From NCBI GenBank assembly GCA_038250675.1, contig JBBSCB010000003.1:1-64000 (forward strand): a DNA stretch of 64,000 nt, in the 5' to 3' direction. Below are positions 58,733 to 64,000 of this stretch, in pieces. Source of the DNA: JAICUF01 sp038250675 (GTDB taxonomy: Bacteria; Gemmatimonadota; Gemmatimonadetes; Gemmatimonadales; GWC2-71-9). The notes beneath the pieces are model-generated. The model saw only the letters and a list, made by a program, of their open reading frames with translations, was not told the origin of the DNA and ran no database searches. The position numbers and the translations under genes were made by a program. How positions within the stretch are numbered: the stretch's first letter is position 1; every line of letters starts with the position of its first letter.

Positions 58733-60412
58733 TCAGTGCCCGGCAGGCTTCCACCCGGGTCCGCGCAGGAAACGGCCCGGCGTCGCGCCGGTATGCTCGC
58801 CGTTGGCGAGCACCTGGACGCCGTTGACGAAGACGTCGCGCACGCCCACGCTGTACTGGTGGGGCCGCGCAAACGTGGCGCGATCCGCAACCGCGGCGGG
58901 ATCGAATACCACCACGTCCGCAAAATATCCGGCCGCCAGCCGGCCCCGGCGCACCAGTCCGAGATTGGCGGCCGGCAGCGCAGCCAGGCGGCGCACCGCT
59001 TCCTGCAGCGAAAGGGCATGCTCGTCGCGCACGTAGCGCCCCAGCAGCCGCGCAAAGGTTCCGTAGGCGCGCGGATGGGTGCCGGTCTTGAGGAACACCC
59101 CTTCGGTGGCATATGAGCCGGCATCGGACGCGAAGCTCATCCAGGGCAGGGCCACTTCACGCCGGACATTCTCCTCCGACATCGTGAAAAACACGCAACC
59201 CACCCGGCTGTCGTCCTGCACCACCAGATCGATCGCGGTTTCCTCCGGCGATGTGCCGCGCATCCGGGCTACCTCCGCCAGCGTGCGGCCAATCAGGTAC
59301 CGCAGCGAGTCGGTCTTGAAATCCACCAGCAGGATGCCGCCGGCCCCGCCCGAGCTGGCAAACGAGTTGTCCCACGTGCCCGTGGTGTCCCGCATCTCCG
59401 CCACCACCCTCGCGCGGATCGCCGGGTCGCGCAGCCGGTCCACCCAGGCCCGGTGGCCGCCCTCCTGCACCCAGAGCGGCATCGTCGCGTCGAGCCCGGT
59501 CGAGCTCGCCGGATAGGTGTACATGTCGGCGGTGATCCGAAGCCCGGCAGCGCGGGCGGAATCCACCTTCCGGATCAGCGGATCGAGCTTGGACCAATTG
59601 CGCCGGCCAGACGCCTTCAGATGATAGATCTCGGCCGGCACGCCGGCCCGGGCGGCAATGGCAATCAGCTCGTCCGCCGCCTCGAGCAGCCGGGGGCCTT
59701 CGTTCCGCATATGCGAGATGTACATGCCGCCGTATTCGCCGGCAGCGTGCGCCAGCGCCACCAGTTCGTCGGTGCCGGCGAAGTTGGCCGGCGCATAGAT
59801 GAGCGATGAGCCCACGCCGAGCGCGCCCTCACGCATCGCCTGGCGCACCAGCTCTTCCATCCGCGCGAGCTCGGCCGGCGTCGGCGTCCGGTTGACGTAG
59901 CCCACCTCGTGCACCCGCACCGTGGTGGCGCCGACGAACGAGGCCACGTTGGGCGAGATGCCGTGGTGCTCCAGGTACTCGAGCCCCTCGCCCAGGGTGG
60001 TCCAGGGAATGTCGTATTTGATGTCGCCCTCGCGCGCGAGTTGCTCCGACCGCATCGAGTCGGTGAGCGGCCCCATCGACTCGCCTTCCCCGAAGACCTC
60101 CAGCGTCACGCCCTGGCGGATGTCACCCTGCGAGCGGCCATCGTGGAGCAGCGCCGTGGTGGCCCAGCTCAGCATGTTGATGAAGCCCGGCGCCACCGCG
60201 AGCCCCGTCGCGGCGACCTCGCGGCGGCCCCGCTCGCCGGAGAGATCGCCGATGGCGACGATCGAGTCGCCCAGAATGCCGATGTCCGCCGCTCGCCCGG
60301 GGCCGCCGCTCCCGTCGTACACCATTCCATGGCGGATGACCACGTCGTAGCGCGGCGCGGTGCACCCGGCCGCGGCCAGGACCAGCAGTGCCAGCGATCG
60401 GGCCCGGATCAT
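58733..60412 (-). CDS. D-aminoacylase-like amidohydrolase (atypical metal site), lipoprotein
   Basis: 559 residues. Lipobox LLVLAAAGCTAP. Amidohydrolase start VVIRHGMVYDGSGGPGRAAD and VAPGFINMLSWATTALLHDG, where ordinary N-acyl-D-amino acid deacylases have PGFIDxHxHD; the usual Cys region is EVFGEGESMGPL. Later motifs YISHMRNEGPRLLEA, AEIYHLKASGRRNWSK, SFASDAG and LGRYVRDEHAL are intact, so some metal ligands remain. A subfamily with this altered site is known to exist; the substrate is unknown. Confidence 0.82.
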   Translation of the reverse strand: MIRARSLALLVLAAAGCTAPRYDVVIRHGMVYDGSGGPGRAADIGILGDSIVAIGDLSGERGRREVAATGLAVAPGFINMLSWATTALLHDGRSQGDIRQGVTLEVFGEGESMGPLTDSMRSEQLAREGDIKYDIPWTTLGEGLEYLEHHGISPNVASFVGATTVRVHEVGYVNRTPTPAELARMEELVRQAMREGALGVGSSLIYAPANFAGTDELVALAHAAGEYGGMYISHMRNEGPRLLEAADELIAIAARAGVPAEIYHLKASGRRNWSKLDPLIRKVDSARAAGLRITADMYTYPASSTGLDATMPLWVQEGGHRAWVDRLRDPAIRARVVAEMRDTTGTWDNSFASSGGAGGILLVDFKTDSLRYLIGRTLAEVARMRGTSPEETAIDLVVQDDSRVGCVFFTMSEENVRREVALPWMSFASDAGSYATEGVFLKTGTHPRAYGTFARLLGRYVRDEHALSLQEAVRRLAALPAANLGLVRRGRLAAGYFADVVVFDPAAVADRATFARPHQYSVGVRDVFVNGVQVLANGEHTGATPGRFLRGPGWKPAGH

Positions 60413-60436
60413 CGGCTCGCTCCGTGGATGGATGGG

Positions 60437-60913
60437 CTACCGCGCGCCGGTTTCCCGGGCCACGCGGTCGGCAAAGTTCTGCCAGAACTGGGCGGTAAGC
60501 TTGTGCGCGACGGTCTCCATGAGGCGGGACCCGATCCCGGTCACAGCCCCCGTCAGCCGGCTGGCCGCGCTCCAGTGCAGGCGGATGCGATCGGTGCCGG
60601 CGTCCTCGATCCGGATGTCGGAGAGCATTTCCACGGCGGAGCCCGGGGCGTGCCCGCTGGCGCGCATCCGCGCGCTCTGGCCGTCCACGATGTCGTACAT
60701 CTCCACATCGAGTGCAAAGCGCAGCTTGAGCAGCGCCACGCCAAAGCCGAGGATCATCCGGAAGCGGGTCGCGTCGAGCCGCTCGACCGCTTCGACGCCC
60801 GGCGCCGAGCGGCCGATGAAGTCGGGGTCCAGGAGCCGGCGCCAGACCTCGTCCCGGGTGGCACGAATCTCCGGGGCGCCCGAGAATGCGAGGTTCATGG
60901 TTCCGCTTGCCAT
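60437..60913 (-). CDS. CoxG/SRPBCC family protein
   Basis: 158 residues. GAPEIRATRDEVWRRLLDPD, RSAPGVEAVERLDATRFRMI, and the end TGIGSRLMETVAHKLTAQFW match the CO dehydrogenase subunit G family (CoxG), a START-like fold that helps bind or place molybdenum enzymes at the membrane. No CO dehydrogenase genes are near, so the role here is unclear. ATG 60913, or 60898. Downstream of it lies the amidohydrolase on the same strand. Confidence 0.88.
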   Translation of the reverse strand: MASGTMNLAFSGAPEIRATRDEVWRRLLDPDFIGRSAPGVEAVERLDATRFRMILGFGVALLKLRFALDVEMYDIVDGQSARMRASGHAPGSAVEMLSDIRIEDAGTDRIRLHWSAASRLTGAVTGIGSRLMETVAHKLTAQFWQNFADRVARETGAR

Positions 60914-60959
60914 CGGGGTAAGTTATACCGCATGTTTCCCCATCGTGACCACTGATCCG

Positions 60960-62114
60960 ATGCGCATCGCGTTCTTTTCCGAGGTCTACTGGCCCATGGT
61001 GAGCGGGGTCGGGGTGACCTTGCGCCGTCTGGCCGACTCGCTGACGGCGCGGGGCCATGCCGTGCGGGTCTATTCGGCCAGCTATGCGCTGCCGCCGGGC
61101 CGGCCGGATCGCTCGGAGGTTCACCGCTCGCCGAGCGTGCCGCTCTTTCTCTACCCCGACGTGCAGTGGGCGTTTCCCCGGTTCGGGGAGGTGCTGGAGG
61201 ACGCCCGCCGTTTCCAGCCGGACGTGATCCACGTGGCCACTGAATTTGCACTCGGCCTGGCGGGGCTCAAGGTCGCCCGCCGGCTGGATGTGCCCGTGGT
61301 GGCGTCGGCCCACACCAACTACGACCAGTATGCCGGTCGCTACGGCATGGACTGGCTCCGCATGCCGGGCTGGCGCTATTTCCGGTGGTTCTACGGCCAG
61401 GCCACGCGCGTGCTGTGCCCGTCGAGATTCTACGAAGCCTACCTGCACGAGCGCGACATCCGCCACACCGGCATCTGGACCCGCGGCGTGGATACCGACA
61501 TCTTCCATCCCCGCCATCGGAGCGCCGCGTACCGCGCCTCGCTCGGACTCGGCTCCGACGACCTGCTGGTGACGTACGTCGGACGGCTGGCCCGCGAAAA
61601 GAATCTCGATCTGCTGCTCGAAGCCTGGGGGGCGCTGGGCGACCGACGGGGCAGTGCGCAGCTCGCGCTGGTGGGCCGCGGCCCACTCACCGGCGCCATC
61701 CAGCGCCGCGCCATTCCCGGCGTCCACGTGACCGGGCTGCTGGAAGGCGACGCGCTCTCCGCGGCATATGCCTCGGCCGACGTCTTCGCTTTTCCGTCAA
61801 CCACCGAGACGTTCGGCAACGTGCTGCTCGAGTCGATGGCCTCGGGTGTGGCGTCGATGACGGTGGCGGCGGGCGGGATGGCGGAGTTTGCCCAGCACTC
61901 GGACAATGCCTGGGTGGTGACGCCGGGTTCGGTCAGCGCGCTGGTGGACGGACTGGACCGGCTCCTGCACGACGCGGCGCTGCGGCGGCGGCTGGGGGCC
62001 GGTGCGCTGCGTACCGCCGGCGAGCGGCGCTGGGATGCGATCGACGATCGGCTGCTGGACGACTACCGGCATGCTGCCGGCCGGAAGCCGCTCCTCCGCG
62101 CGGTCGCCGCCTAG
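60960..62114 (+). CDS. GT4 family glycosyltransferase (MgtA-like)
   Basis: 384 residues. N-terminal domain RIAFFSEVYWPMVSGVGVTL and PDVIHVATEFALGLAGLKVA, HTNYDQYAGRYGMDWL; C-terminal nucleotide-sugar domain with GRLAREKNLDLLLEAW, LVGRGPL and the EX7E-like segment FPSTTETFGNVLLESMASG. Resembles GDP-mannose-dependent mannosyltransferases and PIM-like lipid glycosyltransferases. Lone gene, divergent from coxG, convergent with pit (one base between the stops). Confidence 0.9.
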   Translation: MRIAFFSEVYWPMVSGVGVTLRRLADSLTARGHAVRVYSASYALPPGRPDRSEVHRSPSVPLFLYPDVQWAFPRFGEVLEDARRFQPDVIHVATEFALGLAGLKVARRLDVPVVASAHTNYDQYAGRYGMDWLRMPGWRYFRWFYGQATRVLCPSRFYEAYLHERDIRHTGIWTRGVDTDIFHPRHRSAAYRASLGLGSDDLLVTYVGRLAREKNLDLLLEAWGALGDRRGSAQLALVGRGPLTGAIQRRAIPGVHVTGLLEGDALSAAYASADVFAFPSTTETFGNVLLESMASGVASMTVAAGGMAEFAQHSDNAWVVTPGSVSALVDGLDRLLHDAALRRRLGAGALRTAGERRWDAIDDRLLDDYRHAAGRKPLLRAVAA

Positions 62115-62115
62115 C

Positions 62116-63144
62116 TCAGCGGAACGCCAGGTAGCTGATCGCGGCGATCACCGCGGCCATCGGCATCGTCAGCACCCACGCCCACACGATCCGTCGCGCC
62201 ACTCCCCACCGCACCGCCGAGACCCGCTGCGCCGTTCCCACGCCCACGATGGCGCCGGTGATGGTGTGCGTCGTGCTCACCGGCACGCCGAAGTGCGACG
62301 CGATCAGCACCGTGATCCCGCCCGCGGTCTCCGCGCAGAACCCGCCGAACGGCCGCAGCTTGGTGATGCGCGTACCCATCGTCTTGACGATGCGCCAGCC
62401 GCCCGTCGCTGTGCCCAGCGCGATCGCGGTGTACGCGGACATCTCGACCCAAAGTGGGATGTGGTTGGCGGTGGTGACATGCAGATGGGAGAGCAGGCCG
62501 GTCTGCGTCGCGAAGTGCGCCTGGGTGGCGACCAGCAGCCCGACTACGATGCCCATCGTCTTCTGGGCGTCGTTGGCGCCGTGACTCAGTGAATACAGCG
62601 CGGCCGACAGGAGCTGGAGCCGGCGGAAGACGCGGTCCACCGGACCGGGCCGCCGGTAGCGCAGCAGCCACGACAGCCCCACCGTGAGCGCGAGCGCGAT
62701 GAGCATACCAAGCACCGGCGAGATCACGATGAAGAGCACCGGCAGCACCCAGCCATGGAGCAGCAGCGCGCCAAAGCCCGCTTTGGCGATCGCGGCGCCG
62801 CCCAGTCCGCCCAGCAGCGCGTGGGACGAGGACGTCGGAAGCCCGAGATACCAGGTGATCAGGTCCCACAGGATGGCGCCGAGCAGCGCCGAGAGAATCA
62901 GCGTGGGATCGACGACGGACGGGTTCACCAAACCCTTGCCGATGGTCTTGGCGACGGCGGTGCCCACCGTGAACGCGGCGAGGAAATTGAAGAAGGCCGC
63001 CCAGAAGACGGCCACGCCGGGGGACAGCACGCGGGTGGACACCACCGTCGCGATGGAGTTGGCGCTGTCGTGAAACCCGTTGATGAAATCGAAGACGAAC
63101 GCGACGCCGATGATGGCGAGGACGAACGCGACGGTTCCGTCCAT
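62116..63144 (-). CDS. pit: Low-affinity inorganic phosphate transporter (Pit)
   Basis: 342 residues from ATG 63144, with ten or so helices and the two PHO4 signatures: FDFINGFHDSANSIATVVST and LSHGANDAQKTMG. GLPTSSSHALLGGLGGAAIA and GVPVSTTHTITGAIVGVGTA are the mirrored half-signatures. Phosphate symport with H+ or Na+. Two bases after the DUF47 gene, so they form an operon. Confidence 0.94.
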   Translation of the reverse strand: MDGTVAFVLAIIGVAFVFDFINGFHDSANSIATVVSTRVLSPGVAVFWAAFFNFLAAFTVGTAVAKTIGKGLVNPSVVDPTLILSALLGAILWDLITWYLGLPTSSSHALLGGLGGAAIAKAGFGALLLHGWVLPVLFIVISPVLGMLIALALTVGLSWLLRYRRPGPVDRVFRRLQLLSAALYSLSHGANDAQKTMGIVVGLLVATQAHFATQTGLLSHLHVTTANHIPLWVEMSAYTAIALGTATGGWRIVKTMGTRITKLRPFGGFCAETAGGITVLIASHFGVPVSTTHTITGAIVGVGTAQRVSAVRWGVARRIVWAWVLTMPMAAVIAAISYLAFR

Positions 63145-63146
63145 GG

Positions 63147-63767
63147 TCAGGCGTGCTTGATCGAGACGGACTCGAGCACGTTCGACACATCCTCGGCCTG
63201 GTCCAGCGTCCGCTCGAGGGTGTCGTAGATCTCCTTCCACTTGATCACGAGCAGCGCGTCGGTGGCGCCCTCGAACAGCTTGCCGATCCACTCGTGATAT
63301 AGCGAATCGCCCTCCTCCTCGAGCTGCTTCACCTGCTTGCACGCCTCGAGCACCGAGCCGTCCCTGCTCTTTTCCAGGTTCTGGACCGCGGTGAGGAGCT
63401 GGAGGGTGGCGCGGTGGATCACGTCCGCCATCATCAGCGCCCCGGCCGGCGGCTCGCCGGCCCGGAACATCTGGATGCGGCGCGCCGTGCCGTCGATGAG
63501 GTCCATGATGTCGTCCAGCCGCGACGCCAGCATGTGGATGTCCTCACGGTCGAGCGGCGTGATGAACGTCCGGTCCAGGCGGCCCACGACGTCATGAGTG
63601 ATCTGATCGGCCTGGTGCTCCAGCCGCTTGATCGAGTCCACGATGGGGCGCCGCTGGTCGGTCCCCGCCTTCAGCAGGTCCTGCAGGAGTTTGGCGGCGT
63701 CCACATTGAGCTTGGCGACGGCCGTGAACAGGTCGAAGAACTTCTCATCCCGCGGGAGCAGCCGCAT
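63147..63767 (-). CDS. DUF47 (PhoU-like) Pit accessory protein
   Basis: 206 residues, all helical: FFDLFTAVAKLNVDAAKLLQ, RLEHQADQITHDVVGRLDRT, TPLDREDIHMLASRLDDIMD with the metal-binding acidic cluster, and VKQLEEEGDSLYHEWIGKLF. The PhoU_div family is regularly encoded beside Pit and is thought to regulate it. First gene of the two-gene unit. Confidence 0.92.
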   Translation of the reverse strand: MRLLPRDEKFFDLFTAVAKLNVDAAKLLQDLLKAGTDQRRPIVDSIKRLEHQADQITHDVVGRLDRTFITPLDREDIHMLASRLDDIMDLIDGTARRIQMFRAGEPPAGALMMADVIHRATLQLLTAVQNLEKSRDGSVLEACKQVKQLEEEGDSLYHEWIGKLFEGATDALLVIKWKEIYDTLERTLDQAEDVSNVLESVSIKHA

Positions 63768-63851
63768 CGTAGCATCCTGGTAACGGAGACGGCGGGGAAG
63801 ATAAGCCGCGCTGCGGGGAGCGCCAAGGCACCGAGGCCCCGGCGCTCCGCC

Positions 63852-64000
63852 TCAGTGGGCGATGGACAGCAGATCGAGAAGGTCGGCGGGCTGCTGCAGC
63901 CAGTAGTCAGGCGTGGCCGGCTCCAGATCGGCCCGTCGGAAGGGCCCCCACAGGACGCCGGCCGTCCGGACGCCGGCAGCCCGTCCCGACTGCATGTCGT
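63852..64000 (-). CDS. HAD family phosphatase, C-terminal fragment at window edge
   Basis: The last ~48 residues of a HAD-IA hydrolase (phosphoglycolate phosphatase type). DMQSGRAAGVRTAGVLWGPF is the motif IV region with metal-binding Asp, followed by LEPATPDYWLQQPADLLDLL. The rest lies beyond 64000. Stop TGA at 63854-63852. Confidence 0.75.
   Translation of the reverse strand, partial: DMQSGRAAGVRTAGVLWGPFRRADLEPATPDYWLQQPADLLDLLSIAH

Overview
The window looks like one chromosomal segment of a high-GC Gram-negative bacterium, most likely a member of the Gemmatimonadota. This is inferred from the large Ser/Thr kinase with a TolB-like and TPR periplasmic part, the caa3-type oxidase operon, OmpA proteins with thrombospondin type-3 calcium repeats, and many leaderless or GTG/TTG starts. 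No rRNA, tRNA or CRISPR was seen. The first ~30 bases are an almost pure G run, and two frame breaks near 0.9-1.5 kb sit in short homopolymers, so the left end is probably a contig edge with some base errors.

Layout. 1-4.8 kb: a 3'-partial oxidoreductase, a broken radical SAM gene joined to an NTF2-like fragment, then a leftward operon (greA, GroES-like, two small proteins, alpha/beta hydrolase, DUF983). 5.0-12.0 kb: a VanX-like dipeptidase and a cytochrome c oxidase operon (coxB with fused cytochrome c, coxA, coxC, coxD, ctaG, unknown membrane protein). 12.2-17.5 kb: a chromosomal integron remnant, with a truncated IntI-type integrase reading in the same direction as the cassettes, a core site overlapping its stop codon, six recognisable attC sites, and cassettes for a DUF3237 protein, a small membrane protein broken by a 14-bp tandem duplication, an SDR, a PQQ-propeller fragment, an IS91-family transposase, a four-helix membrane protein and a secreted protein cut short by an IS. 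17.5-19.1 kb: nested IS481 and IS3 debris and a DUF3024 protein.

19.2-45 kb is mostly ordinary chromosome: DUF423, fabI, the tesA/ybbA/ybbP neighbourhood, a class V aminotransferase, OsmC, a hybrid PAS/GAF histidine kinase with its response regulator, transporters and two OmpA proteins. From 37.5 to 45 kb several genes are decayed: an MhqO-like dioxygenase missing most of its body, an M42 peptidase that has lost its metal ligands next to an intact paralogue, and an NhaP2-type antiporter pseudogene.

45.5-54.9 kb holds a tight nine-gene arginine operon: argG, a P-loop protein (DUF1611-like), argC, argD, an acylornithine-type transcarbamylase, argB, argE, argH, argR. It lacks argA and argJ. The transcarbamylase has Val at the position that decides between acetyl- and succinyl-ornithine, which predicts succinylornithine use. 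The P-loop protein sits where a glutamate acyltransferase would be expected. A palindromic ARG-box-like site overlaps the likely leaderless argG start. This is the strongest candidate for an undescribed system in the window.

54.8-64 kb: a lipoprotein, the Ser/Thr kinase, a D-aminoacylase-like amidohydrolase lacking the usual metal motif, a CoxG-like protein, a GT4 glycosyltransferase, the Pit phosphate transporter with its DUF47 partner, and a partial HAD phosphatase at the right edge.
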